Assembly (NCBI GenBank): GCA_021904315.1
Contig: MU273448.1
Coordinates: 55,521 to 119,520 of the forward strand
Direction of reading: 5' to 3'
DNA from: Sphagnum magellanicum
Lineage: Eukaryota; Streptophyta; Sphagnopsida; Sphagnales; Sphagnaceae
DNA length: 64,000 nt
Part shown: positions 48,213-62,349 of the stretch, one piece after another
Layout: every line of letters begins with the position of its first letter
Position numbering within the stretch: position 1 is the stretch's first letter
The notes under the pieces: model-generated
The model's database searches: none
Told to the model about the DNA's origin: nothing
What the model saw: the letters and a program-made list of their open reading frames with translations, nothing else
Program-made: the position numbers and the translations under genes

Positions 48213-51200
48213 CTTGGGTCAAAAACAACATACTTGCACAACATGGGTGGAAACCTATTGGTGAACATAATTTTGGTGATCATTCAATAATGTAGTCTAC
48301 TTTCTAAGCTACTTTCCTTTTCAAATTCATTTTGAATAATGTGTTATAATACATTGTTTTATCATCCTTCATTTTTCTATTTGGTCTTGGCATTTATGAG
48401 CCATTTGTTTTTTGTTGTTTTGGTTAGAGAAAAGGAGAATGCACAATCAAAAGATCTCATAATATGCAACTATTAATGAGTATAGGGAATTGATGAATGC
48501 ATCAATGACATTTGTGGATAAACATTGTAATTTTTCTTGTATAATGAAATTACATCTTTGTGGGTATTAATAAAATATTAGGTGCCTTGGGAAGATTTGA
48601 ATTTCTTTCAAATATTGCAAACTCCATTATTATTTTTCATGGAGGCCTTTGAAGGGGATTTTTAAAAAAAAGGGATATAAAAGTAATCAAATTTACACAA
48701 GAAAAGCACATTTTTTGAAATAAAAGGACAAAATTTGTTTTTAAAAAATTCACTAAATGGTTGACATTTTCTTAGTCAAATTTCAAGAACATGTCCCTTT
48801 ATATGAAAAAAAATTATATTAATGAATGGGTAGACATTCAACTTATCTTCTTGTTTCATTTGGAAAATGGCTTTTGATGTGCACATTGGGTGCATGAAAG
48901 CATGAAATAAGGAGCCACAAAGTGTGTGGATAGTTTTTAAAAACTATTTTTTGAATTTACTATGAGTTTACATAATATATAAGAAAAATTGTTTAATTTT
49001 TTAAATAAGGTCTTAAACTTTCAAAGTTGCAACTACAAAATTTTCATGAAAATCACCATGTTTCAAGAGTCTTTTTATATGTTTAAAGCATTCAAGAAAA
49101 ACATGTGGACAAGTGGGTTTTTTTGCTTCAAAAGTGCTTTCTCCTTATCAAATGTTCACCAAATCATTTCAATTTTTTTGTGAACTTTGATATATCCACA
49201 ATAAGGGATCCGTGTGTTCAAAATATTCAAAAAATAAAAATATGTATATCCTTTTAGATTTTGATACTCAAACATATTTAAGCACTATTATAGTTTTGAA
49301 TTTGTAATCATGGTTCAAAGTAAAGTTATAGATTTGAATATAATGTAAGACTTCATGCAAAAATAATTGAGTTTTTTATCATGTTATATGTCATATTTGG
49401 CTTCAAATTTGATATTCAATTTGAAAAACTATGTGAACAATGCAATACAAACCAATAGAAAACTACCACATGGAAAATGTAGTCCTTGGAAAAGACTTTA
49501 ATCTTGGTGCAATTGGTTCATGTTTTCACCCATTGCACAACAAAAACTAATATTTTATGTGGTATTTATACCCAACATAATGAGTTTTCATGCATAAGTA
49601 ACAAGAATAAAACTTTTAAATTGTTTTATGCATGTTTAGGGTTTTGAACATCATATTATGATATTATATCCAATCAACTAAATTGTCCTTGATATTTAAT
49701 CTTTAAATTAAACAACATCCAAAAAGCAACAAGGGCATTTTGAAATTAATTTTAATATTATTTTATTTTTGGATTTTGACTATAAATTTTTGAAAATAAT
49801 TTTTGCCTATATTTTAAATGGGTTTGTAATACCATTATGTAAAGGTAAGCAACTCATGGAAGTGTTCAAAAATGTGTTTTTTTTAGTTTGTAGTTTTAGC
49901 TAAGTTTGCTACATACCAATATTTGTTGGAGTTATAATTGCCATACGCATAGACACATTATTTGTCTATTTGCTCAACTACATGGTGGTAAAATGTGTAT
50001 TTTTTTTTAAATAAAAGAAATAAAATGATCAATTCTAATTTGTTAAAGGAACTATATTGAATCGGAATTGTAATCACAATGCATCATTCTTATTCAAGTT
50101 TTTTGCGAGTGAATCTTATTTTAAATCCAATTTTTGGCAACATGTGATATGGGGGAATTGAACCAACCAAAAAAGGTCCTAGCCATTCCAACATAAAGTT
50201 TAACTTGCATAAAAGAAATCATTAGTTAGTAATATTGACTACAAAGACAAATCCTACAAGCACAAACAAGGGGGCTGGATACAAATTCTAAATAGCCATA
50301 GATAATGGAAACAATGGGCAACATCTTCATTCTATTAACCATGATTTAAATAGGTGGTTGTTGTTTGCATGAACGAGAAGTCCAAAACATCATAACAGCA
50401 ACCATGCATTCAAATTCCAAACAAAATTTTCAAAATAGGAAGGTATAGGAAGGATACAAGAAAAAAAAACTTGGAAGTTGGCAACCTTGCCATGAACTAC
50501 CTTTCAACCATTAAACTCTTGCTTCTAGCTTTAACTTTTTGCACCATATTGAGTTCTAGGGTCTTTCCAATTTTAAATTGGGGTGAATGAATGGTATTTT
50601 ATGCAAAACAAAATTATGAAAAAATATCAAGTTTAAAAAAAGATAATTTTTCACAAAAACACAAGAAAGTAGATTCAATTTATATTTAAATTTCATTTTG
50701 AAACCAAGTGCTTTCCATTGGATTTGTATTAAATTGAAAAAAAATTGGAATAATAAAAGTAAGGGACAAGTACTTTTGAATTTGACTGGCCAAAATGATG
50801 TTCAAAAGTGATTTTTCATTAGAAAATTTAATGGAATAGATTTGTGTGAAGTTATAACATAAAGATCATTGTATATTGAAAAGAAGCAAAGTAAATAGAA
50901 TCTTACTTTCTTTTTGTAGAATATACTTGACACATACTTGAAACAAATGTTACATTGCAAAAAGTAGGCTTCAAAAGCACTGACACTTAGAAAAAAGTCT
51001 ATTTGAAACTTATTTTTACAACTCAAAATTTAAAAATTAATTCATAATAGTGAAAAAATATCTTGTTTTTCATCATTCAAGTAAAAATGTTAAATGTATA
51101 ATAATTTTATGATGGGTTTTAGTCCTACTTCTTGTTAGCTTAACTAGTAAATTGCCAAGGTAATTGAATTGTATACTTTACCATGTTTTCATTCATTGTT

Positions 51201-52106
51201 GTTCCAAAAGGAAAGTTTTGCAAAATGAAGACTTTTGAATGAACATGTGAACGACAAGTTCTAAACACATGGTTAATTTAGTTTTCATAGTTTTGTCTTC
51301 ATAAAATTTAGCATAGAAAAATAACATTCATCCTCAACAAACCAATTACTTGCACAATTACAAGTTCAACCAACTTGATGTACGTTAAGATTTTTTTTTC
51401 AAGAATCCAAGAAAAATAAAGGTTCTCCACAATTTGGTTAACATGTTCACATCAAAAGGTTTGTAGATTACCAACTTAACATTGTTTGTCATACTAAACT
51501 CAAATACAAATTTTGAAGGTCAAAAGTAACATTTGAAAACATGGCTTGAACCCATACTACCTCAAGTTTTATCTTCTTATGATAACAAAATGTTACCTTG
51601 ATGATTGTCAAATGAACATTGAACCTTTTTTTAGGTTTCAGTTGTAACCAATATTGTGGATAAACAACTCCTAATGCATTATATTTTCTACAAAAATATT
51701 GTAACTTTGTAATAAGTTAAGTGGTAGCTTTTTGACATCATTGTTCCACCTTTCCATATATGTCCCTTGTCACAAAAATAAATGCCCCAATTTGATTTGA
51801 AAACATGGCCCAAATGTGTTACCCAACAAATTTAAAACCCAAATGATCAATTCTTGTGTTCAAATTTATATTCTAACAAATATTAATGCTTTAATAAACA
51901 GATATGATCAAGCCAATGAAATCAGTGAACACATCACATTCAAAAGAAGACTAGTTGTCATAATACATGTGGTATACATCCCCTTCACAAATCGTGATTG
52001 TTGCTATGAAATCATAGACAAAAGAAATTTTACAAACTTAATTAAAAAATTATTTCCTTTAAAAATGGCATCACCACATTCAAGCCCAACAATGTTTTCA
52101 CATTAA

Positions 52107-53330
52107 CACTAGAAGAAAATCATGTTTTTACAACTATCGCATGCAACTAAGATTCCTTGTAGTTGTTTTGGACAAGTTGTAGCTTCATAGTTACACATGC
52201 AACTATTTTGATGACCATATAATTTATGACACATGTTAAGGATATGACCATTCAAATTTGGACACTTGACTTGGTAGGTAAAGAGGTAACCACTCAAATT
52301 TGGACATGTGGTTAAGTAGGTAAGTCCCTAAGGAGGTAAGTAGGTAGGCCACTTAGGTAGTTTAGGTTAGCTTGGCCACCTAGGCAACCTAGGCTAACTA
52401 GATGTTGACACATGGTAATTGCACCTAGGTATATACATAAGTAGTTAGGCCTACACTAAATAGATAGGTTTAGGATAATCCTATTTTATTTTTGTGATTA
52501 ACAATAGGGTTGAACCTCTTTTAATGGCTCATCCCAAATGGCATTGAGTGCTTGGTTTGTGAACATGTCTAATGCACCTATTTATATAATGTCTAAAATT
52601 GGAATGGAATATAAAACATATGGGATAAACAAATTAATTACAAGTATGACCAACCTAGTTGCAAGTTAGATAAAACCATTACCTAACATCTATGTTATAT
52701 TAACCTAATAATAACTTTTAGGTAACAATAATATTTATCATATTATTAATATGAATATGTTGAATAACATTAATAGCAATATATATCATAAATAATTATT
52801 CCATGGATAATATTAAATAATTATATTATTATTACCATTAACTTTATAGATAATTATTTTATGTATATTGATTTTAATATTATAATATAATAATAATAAT
52901 GTAGTTAGTTATATCAATTTTTATTATAGATATAGCCAATTGTTGGATTGTTTAATTAATTATAATATTATTATTACATAATTTATAATAGGGTAGGTTA
53001 ATTACTATAGCTTGTAATTAACTATATGTGTATTAGTTTAATTAGTTTAGGTTATATATTGTAATATTATACCTTTAAATTTTTGTTATACTAGTTTAGG
53101 CCATTTGTTTTGGGTGAAAATCCTTTAAGGTGTACCAACCAGGACAAAAATGACCTAGTTTTTATTATAATTTTTTCCCCCCTATATTTTGGTCCCCATC
53201 AAAATTAATAAATAAATAAATGTTAAATATTTCATAAGTACCATATTTTAGACCATTATAATTTTAGATTCCATCATAATCATTCATAAATTTGTTTTTA
53301 CATGGTTTTAAAAAACTAGGTAAAAAATAT
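52107..53330 (+). mobile_element. Truncated CACTA element
   Basis: Starts CACTAGAAGAAAATCATG, like the terminus of the complete element at 58315. Internal similarity includes GGCTCATCCCAAATGGC and ATATGGGA(T/C)AAAC (52527-52640 against 59081-59200) and the very AT-rich part after it. No right end is found before the LTR-like repeat at 53436. Confidence 0.65.
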
Positions 53331-53435
53331 TAAAAAGGGTGATGTTGTGATAGGAATTTGGTACATTTTAAAGAATTTGAACCCATGTGGTATTTAGTCA
53401 ACACATGTTTGATAGCAATAATTATAGATATTTGA

Positions 53436-54328
53436 TGTACCCCCAAACTATTTGAAAGACCCAAATGTGGGTCCCATAATGAAACAACAAAAAGAGAAAG
53501 AAATTGGGGCATGTTTTTAATTAACACTTCTAGGGCAAGAAGGCATGTTGAAGTTTTAGGATGGGACTAGAAATTCACAAGCAAGAATTCATTATGAAAT
53601 TAACCGGCACACCCAAACAAGGAATGCAATTAATGTAAGTGGGACACAAGTGGTGCAATAGACTTAGTAAGGACTACTTGAAGTTTAAACTTTACATGGC
53701 CTGTAACCTTTGGGAGGAGGCATCATTCTCCTCCCCATAATATAATTTGTGACTTTATGTGGGGGTTACATCAAATGACATTTTTTTTCGAGACTCCCAA
53801 ATGAAACTTTTATTGTCCCAAAATTTTGGCTAGTTATATATATTTCAAATCAAGCTTGTTTGGAACATGCAAGGGAAATACTTTATAGTTCTCAAAAAGA
53901 TATTTCCAATGGTGTAATGGCACACCCCAATCAAAGTTTATTTAGCCCTTGCTCTAAAAGGATTTGTGGTTGGGAGTGAAATTTTCAATTTGAGTTTCAA
54001 CCCTTCTTTTGATTATAACTCATGCATTTTAGGTGTAAATGAACAATGCAAGGGTATTTTAAGTAGCTACATTTAAAAACATTTCCAATGGTATTTTGGG
54101 GGCCCGAATTAGTGTTTGTTCACCCTTTCAACTAAAGCTTTTGAATATATTCCCACATGAATGCATGAATTCCTATAGTGGGAGTGCATTTTGGGAGTCA
54201 TTGGGTTCACTCTCTTGCATTTTGCCCCACTTGTGAGAGTGTGTTTCATTCTTGAACATATTTTTTCAAGGCCTCATGTGTTCTTACACTCCACATTTAA
54301 TCACAAACCCGATGTTAGGGTTGGAACA
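53436..54328 (+). mobile_element. LTR-like 0.9 kb repeat, copy 3
   Basis: Starts TGTACCCCCAAAC and ends GTTAGGGTTGGAACA. Shared blocks with copies 1 and 2 include GGATGGGACTAG, a GACTCCCAAATG block and GGCACACCCCA. It is more AT-rich and more diverged than the others. It lies near the broken right side of the truncated CACTA copy. Confidence 0.6.
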
Positions 54329-57300
54329 ATATTCATTTAGTTTTGATGTGGCATATAATTTCATTTTCATTAGTTTCCATGATCTTTTCCAATTTGGTAA
54401 ACTCCAAATTCTTTTTGGGTTATGGCTAAAGTTGTTATACAAACATTGCAAAAAACAGTCAATGTGAAAAAACCAAAGGCATGTTTGAAAAGGTTTGTAT
54501 TGCAATATTTTTTTAATGAACCATATAATGCACATCAATGACAAATGTAACATAGTAACATTGGATTTAAACTATCATTCTTGATTTAAGGCCATGGAAG
54601 GGGTTGACCCCATTATCACCAAAACACACCAACCTTGAAGTAACGACCTTTTTGTTTTTAGTCTCATTTTGTTATGAAGGAGTTCATAATCAACAAAGTC
54701 AAGTTATTAGCCCCATATCCAAAAAACATTTATGGGTGTAGTCACACTAACACAAATGACAACAAGTGTAACTATTGTTTAATTTTTCATGTTTAGAAGT
54801 GGTAATTTAATTTGGTGTTGAAATTTATTTATTTTTTTTATATTGCAAGGTTCATAATATATCATTGGAACGTGTGAATTAATTTGAAAAATATCTGATG
54901 AATAATAAGCCCTCAAAAGCACTCATTAAACATTATAACAAGTGTTTTTAAGCATTAAAAAAACTTATAAATAGACTTAACTTTTGAAAATTATATATAT
55001 ATTGGAATCTTTTACATAAACTTTGATATAATGATATAAAAAAATTATAAATTGTTTTGAATTTTTTGAAAGATTTTTAAAATAAATATTCCCCAAAAGT
55101 AGTCTTAAAAGCAAGAGGGTGTGGCTCTTGTTATCCCATATGCACCTTTATTGTGCATTCATCAACAATAGTATTTGATATTAGAATCATGCATAATGTA
55201 AAGATTCACACATACCCAATTTGTGTTATCCACAATTGTGACTTCGTCACAATTGAGAAAGACAAAGTTGGAATTTTGGATAAAAAACCTAATAGTTAAT
55301 TATAATGGAAAGGTTATAATGGAATAGTTATAAGATTTGATAACCACTCCAATTAATAAATTTGTTCATATTTGCTCCAATTTCATAATACAATGATATA
55401 TTAGGATGTAAACCACCATTAATTGAAAAAATTGTAACAAAATGTTTTTCAAACATCCACCATGATATATCAAAGTTCCATGTAGGTATTGAAACTTGTC
55501 AAACTGTGACAATTTTTGTCTACACTATAACATGCATTCACCCAAAAGAAAGAACCCACAATTAAGTCCCACCCCACAAGCAACACACACCTCATCCTTT
55601 TCTACATTTTAAGCCTTTATCTAAATTTTCAACCAATGTTTTTAGGGGTCAAATCAAAGTTTCAAAAATTCATATAGGGGTTGGAAATCCTCATAATCAA
55701 TCATTGGCTTACATTTATTCAATAGGTTAAATTAGTTGTACAGGGTGAAAGCACATTATGGGGGGTCAACTTAAATAGTTTCATGACACTTGCAAAATGT
55801 TGCATTTAATTTTGGATTTCACTTTTAATGTTTGGGCTTGATATTTTAATTTTCACAAAGTTAATGTTATCTAATATTATTTGGAAAAAAAATTTTAAAA
55901 TTAAATTCAAAGAAAAATGGTTATATTTTATAGTATGTGTAGTATAATAGAACCCATTTATGTTTTTGGTTGCACTAGGCTTGGGTTTAAATTAGTCAAC
56001 CAAAAAATGTTTGAAATGAAACTTAAAAAATGAACCATTTCACATATCTTGTCATCTTCCATTTGAAAGTGATTGTTTGTTAGAATGTTAATTTATCACA
56101 TACTTATGGTCATCACCTTGAAAATCATCAATTTATGATATGATAATGATCAAACTCTTCACATGGTTCATAAACTTATTCCAATCATATGGAATCAAAA
56201 TGTTTAGTAGATACTACAAATTTCATAAAGACTAAAAATCATTTCAACCCTTTCTTGAGTATATTTGCATTTTTTAGTACGGTGTGACATATTTGTTTGA
56301 CACAAAAATATACTTTAACATCACATCATATGAAAAAAAAAAATGTAGCTTCTTTGGCATTTGACTTCTTTGGGTTTTGACTTACTATAATATGCAAAAA
56401 CATTGTGAAAATCCTTCATAACAATGACATGTTTGAAGTTCAATTATGGGACCCCTAAAAAACAATACAATGTGACAACAATCTTGGTTCCCCCATAGTG
56501 TGTTTTCACTTCAAATTGAACAAGTTTTTGTCTATTTTTTGATACTTGACCACTATTCAACTATTGGAGGATAGTGGTTGTAAAAAGTTGACCACAAGAA
56601 ATCTCATTTTTTTCAAGTATACATTTTGGATCCATGATCCAATTACCATTAGAACCATTCTTCTTATAATGCATGTTTATCTATATAGTAAGAAGCAAGG
56701 TTGTGAAACCTTGGGAGTTCACTTTTCATATATTTTTGGAAACACCTAAAATAAAAAGGCACTTTTAAATTTGCTATGAAATAATGGCATGGTTTAGGTA
56801 TATTTTAGATATATTCTCATAATGAATTATAAACACCTTAGTTACATTGAAATAAATTATATTTTATATATTTTTAATAAGTTGTACCTTATATTATTTT
56901 GCACACTATTTGTAATAAAATGGAAATGACCTTTTCAAAAGGGGCAAGATTCTCCATTAAAAAAAACATTAAACTTGAATTTTTTTGATAAGATTAGGGG
57001 ATTCATGGAAAAGACCATAAATACATTGCACATTTGTGACAAATACCCAAAACCTCAACTCGTTTCCAACCAAAATACCCACCCTAAAAAACATGTAAAA
57101 AACTAAAACTTCAAATGGTCTACAATTGGACATTAATCCAAAAATGGGGTGGACTTCATTAATCTAAATCACTATGGGACTTCAAAAGTGAAATACTTTC
57201 ACCCCACCCTAATCATTTCACTTACTTAAAGTTATGCCACTATAAGGTCATTATATAATCATCATGTTTCATTATTAATTGACATTATTCATTACTAATT

Positions 57301-57340
57301 GACATAATTCACTATAGTAAATAAATTTTTTTTAAATGTT
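54329..57340. other. Gene-free AT-rich stretch
   Basis: No gene, clear repeat or RNA recognised. Confidence 0.5.
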
Positions 57341-57344
57341 GTTT

Positions 57345-57870
57345 TAAATATTTTAGGCTATTGTACATTAGGTTATTTTAGGGTATTTTACCCTAAGTTA
57401 TTTTGCTGTAAATTATTTATGGTTATTTCACCCTAGGCTATTTTATATTATTTTCAACTATTCTAAACTAATCCTATAAATACTTTACGTTACTCCACCC
57501 AAAGTTATTTTAAAATATTTACTTTAAGCTATTTTTGGTTATTCTAGATGATTCTAGGTTATTCCACCCTAGGCTATATTAGGTTAATTTACTTTAAACT
57601 ATTTTAAGCTATTCTACCCAAGGTTATTTTCAACTATTATATTTTATTTCATCTTAGGTTATTCACCATGGTGAATAGTGTCAAGTATAATAATTAAAAA
57701 AAAACTTAAGGTGGAATAACCTAGAATCAATAAACATAGTTCAAAGTAAAATAGCCAAAAATAACCTAAGGTGGAATGATTTAGAATAACCAAGAATAGT
57801 CCAAGGTAGAATAGCCAAAAATAACATAAGGTAAAATAACAAAAGATAACCTAGGGTGGAATAACCTTTT
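57345..57870. repeat. Inverted minisatellite of GGTTATTCCACCCTAGGCTA units
   Basis: The left half (57345-57660) has degenerate direct repeats of TTAGGTTATTCCACCCTAGG and CTATTTTA. The right half (57700-57870) has the same units in reverse complement (TAGGGTGGAATAACC). The centre is an 18-bp perfect palindrome, TATTCACCATGGTGAATA (57660-57677). Confidence 0.8.
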
Positions 57871-58314
57871 TTTTTTTTTTTAAGTAAAATGATTTAAACT
57901 AATTTATGGTGAAAATAAATCTAAGTATTCTTCTATAAGATTTTCTATCTAGTAGAACTAATGTTACATTGGTATATATGGTGAAATTTGGGTATATGAT
58001 ATTGATATCCATATTAATATTGAAAAACCTACCAATCATGAATGCCTTAAAGCAATACATTGAGCCTTATATCAATACCAATGGCATGAGATTAGGGCAA
58101 TATTAAGTATATATTTGGTTTGTACCATTATCAATATCATGTTTATATTTGCCATATACTAGGAAAAAATCAACCTAGCTTCAATTTAATATTAATATTT
58201 ATCAAGTATGAAAAAAAGCCAATACCAAGATGAGTATGTTATGTTTAAAAGTTGATACCAATTGCAACATTAATGAGAATCTCTTATAAGAATGTATTAA
58301 TTCATAATTTGTTT

Positions 58315-61300
58315 CACTAATAGAAAACTCCCCCTTTTGCAACTACATTTTCAATTACATCTTGACTATAAAACATAGTTGACAATAATAAAAACATTTG
58401 AAAAGTATTTTTTGCAATTGAAAAATGTTTTTCTCAACTACAAACCGAAAAAATTAACAAGTACAAGTTGACAATGACACTCTAGTTGAAACAATTTGCC
58501 ATGTGTCAACATCACATCAATAGCCATCATAAACCATTTTAGTTGCAAACTATCTTATCAACCTAGTCGCGAGATGTTGTTAAGTTCCTTTGACTAATGG
58601 ATGAACTTCATTTACTAACTATGTATGACATCAACAAAATATTCAGTTGCAATTTTGATTACATTTCAACTATGTGAATTGAATGTTTAACCAATGATGT
58701 GGTGACACATGGCACATCAAAAACATTCCACCATTGATTAACCATAATAGAAATTAAATCGAAAGGTAAACTATATTGCAATTATGATGTTCAATGCATT
58801 TGGCCATTGGTGGGATGATACGTGGCATGACTTAGGCCTATCTATGTACATGATGTCTAATCATAGGTGACCATTTAATTACCTAGGCAACAACTAGGTC
58901 TAAACATCACCCCCTAGTCTAATCTTAGATTAAAGCTAAACCCAAGCACTTAAGCTAAGCCTAGACATGAGTAGCTACTTAGCGTTAGACCTACACATTA
59001 TATTAGGCATAGACCTAAACAAAAAATAAAGTCCTATTTCACTTCTATTGGCCTATAAGGTTGAGCATTTTTCAAGGGCTCATCCCAAATGGCTATTACA
59101 TTTTCATGTTTACATTGAATTTCCAAAAGTAGTGTTTAATATATAATTTGGATTATTTACATGGAAGCCAAACAATATGGGACAAACATTTTAGTTGCCA
59201 CCTTGGGAAGACAAGCTTAAATACACACATATGCCTATAATTAAACATTTCTAGATCTTTCTCATTTCTTGTCTGACTTGAGTGATGTAAAAAGCAACAT
59301 AAGCCCCAATGTAAGCTTTACATTATCTTTTCAAGCTCTAGAAGCAAAGGAGCAACACAAAAGAAACATTAAACATGTTAAATTAGATAATGTATTTTTT
59401 CAAAAAATGACCCACTATTTTATAATGTCATATTTTCTTCATTTCTTATTCATTTTGTGTGATCTAAAGAGCTATGGGTGAACCAAGCTAAGTTTTACAT
59501 TACTTCTTTAAGTTTCAAAGGCAAAGGATGACAAGAAAAGAACCACAAAGAGAACGAATGTACTAAATTTTAATGTGAATTAGGCCTATGACCAAACACT
59601 TCCTCACCTACTTTCAATGCCTATATCTTTTTCATTTTTAATCTATTTTGAGTGATGTAAGTGGCCATGGGTGCACCAAATCAAACTCTAAAACATCATT
59701 CTGAGTTTGAAAAACAAAGGAAGGATGTATTAAGATTTAAAATTTTCTAATATTTTAAGTGTATGGTGGTCGACTAATTTACCTCAGTTGTAACCATGTG
59801 ATAATGTAATTGCAACTTAATTAGTTGCAACCTTGTTGCAATTGAATTACAACCTAGTTTTTAATTTAGTTAAACCTAGAGCTAAACTAATAGTTTACCT
59901 AACCTAAGTTTATTTTTTATGTTAATTACATGTACTAAATATTTAGCAGCAATTTTATAATTCCAATTAAAATATTATTATTATTATTTGTTAAAAGTTG
60001 AATATTTATTAATATTTCATTAGATATAATAAAGTTATATATTAGTTATAATAATTTTATTATAAATAAATAATAGGTAAATTATTATAGTTATAATTTT
60101 TTAAAAATACTATTGTAGCTAATGTAAGCTAAGTTGTTATTTAACTATTATTATTTGTATTATTAACTAACTTGTTGTAACTAATATAAATTGATATAAT
60201 GTACATTGAGTAAAGATAAAATATAGTAAAAATATTGAGGTAAATTTAATAGTGCTAAAATCAAAATATTTTTTGAAATTATAAATTTTTTTTATTAAAT
60301 GTTCCTATTAATTGTGCCAATTATTATCATTATTAATTACTATAAGATAAACTCATAATGAAATAAATAGATTTAAGATATATTCAAACGAATGGTAATG
60401 TTACGTTCATTATTAATCCCAAAAAATCATTAGATCACATTAATTAAACATTAAATTAACTACTACATCAATTCCAAATAATCGTAATTATGTTTGATTA
60501 GTTATGTTGCAAATTAAAATTAAAATTAAATATAAATAACTATTATTACATATTGTTATTAACTTGTACTTCAACACACATTATTTGATACTTATACTTC
60601 AATTTATTGTAATTATTTAAATATTTAATTTATTATTTAAATGAAAAAACTATTTGCATAGTACATAACCATTCATTTATAAATAAAATTTAGAAGTGAT
60701 TTCAGTTTAATCAATTTTCATAATAAAAATAAAATATAAAGCTATTGTATGTATAAAAATGACTAAACATTAAAATTCCAGAAAATACTCGTTATCTATC
60801 ATTACTTGATATGTTGAAAACTAAATTTAATTTACAAAGAAATCAGAAATTACCTTTATGAAGCATATGCATTATTCTCAACTTATATTTCAAAGTTTTT
60901 AAAATTTTATTTCAATTTATTAAATATTATTAATTAATTGCACAAAAATTACATCAATGATCATACATAATCACTGATTTTTGTAAATAAATTTACATGT
61001 ATTTTAATGTTTGATGAATTTTGATCATAATTTTTAATAAATATCAAGGTATCACACAAAATGAAATGAATAAACATCAAGATTCCACAACTTAATCCTT
61101 AATTATATATCATTATTTGATATGTCCTAAAATAAATTTGGTCTATGGAAAAATCAAATATTACAATTTTGAATATATAGAAGATTAAATTATTAATTCA
61201 TATTCAAGAGAATTTATTCAAAAATTATATGCATTACAAAATTATATCACATATAACTTATTCATGTATACACATTAATTTTACATGTAATTCACTGTTA

Positions 61301-61787
61301 TCATAATTTAGCATAAATATTAACATATGTCATGTGTATAAAAGCAAAGTTAAATATTAGTTGTTTTGTTGAGTTGAAAGATAATTGCAACAAAGTTGCA
61401 ATTATATTTCATCTATCCATTAAAATACATTTTATCATCCATATATGTGTTGATGGTGTCATCAAAATAGTTGAAGATTAGTTAATTTCTTAATTATGTG
61501 CCAATTGGAGAACTTTAGTCAAAACATGTTTTTCACTATTTAGCAACATAGTAGAACATTTCAACTTAAAAACATTGTCGATGCTTGGAATATCCAGTGG
61601 AATATTTGGCAAAATACCACATAGTTGAAAACTACTTTCAACTATATACCAATTTAGTTGATGAGTCGATTTAATTGGTAATTGCCATTATCTATTTAAA
61701 AATATAAAAATTCCAGTTGTGACATAATTGTAAATCACATTTAGTTGAAATGTTTTTGGTCAAAAAGGGGGGGGTTTTCTACTAGTG
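58315..61787. mobile_element. Non-autonomous CACTA (CMC/En-Spm) transposon with complete ends
   Basis: The left end, CACTAATAGAAAACTCCCCC followed by TTTTGCAAC, is inverted at the right end as TTTTCTACTAGTG (61775-61787). Both sides are flanked by TTT (58312-58314 and 61788-61790), the 3-bp target-site duplication of this superfamily. Length 3473 bp. Subterminal regions have repeated GTTGCAACTA-type motifs, also typical. The interior is about 80% AT and contains no recognisable transposase. Confidence 0.85.
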
Positions 61788-61849
61788 TTTTTGAAATATG
61801 GTGAATTTATGCCATTATAATTTCATTGGAATTTTTTTCTATAGGTGGA

Positions 61850-62010
61850 AATCACAAACTTCAAGTCAAAAACAAGTTGCAAAACAGAAAAAATCATTGC
61901 AAAGGAAAGAATATCTTTGAAATAATTGCATAACATTTGGTTAAATGATTAGTTAATTTTAAAGCACAATGAAAAAGAAGTGCATCTTGTTAGTAAGCCA
62001 CCATTTTCAA
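61850..62010 (+). repeat. Dispersed repeat shared with 6420-6600
   Basis: Contains AATCATTGCAAAGGAAAGAA, ATAATTGCATAAC and AAGTGCATCTTGTTAGTAAG, matching the copy near 6.5 kb. It lies just outside the right end of the CACTA element. Confidence 0.7.
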
Positions 62011-62349
62011 TGTGTGTCAACCACCAACCATCTTAAAAGCTACAAACATTCACAAAGTTTTTTGCCAATTCCAAATTGCATATGAAATAATATTTAAAAT
62101 AATTGTAAAAGGGTCGATTTCCATATGAATAGTTCCATTAGGAAGCAAGTGAAATAATTGGGAATGTTGTACATTTCTATGTTCATTGAATGGTTCTTAT
62201 GAATTTGAACCTTCCAAGTTGATACACATCTAAATTTATAGATGTTCTTGATGTTGCTTGACCTAATTGCCAAACTTTTGGACCTTTTGTTGTAATCAAT
62301 TAATAATTTAGTTGGGCAACACTATGAATACTCCTTTGTATTGATTTAT

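Larger units (their letters stand above)
46441..52106. other. Gene-free AT-rich stretch
   Basis: No gene recognised. Contains the minisatellite at 47050-47440 and an (AT)n run at about 48187-48212. Open frames are short and T/A-driven. Confidence 0.5.
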
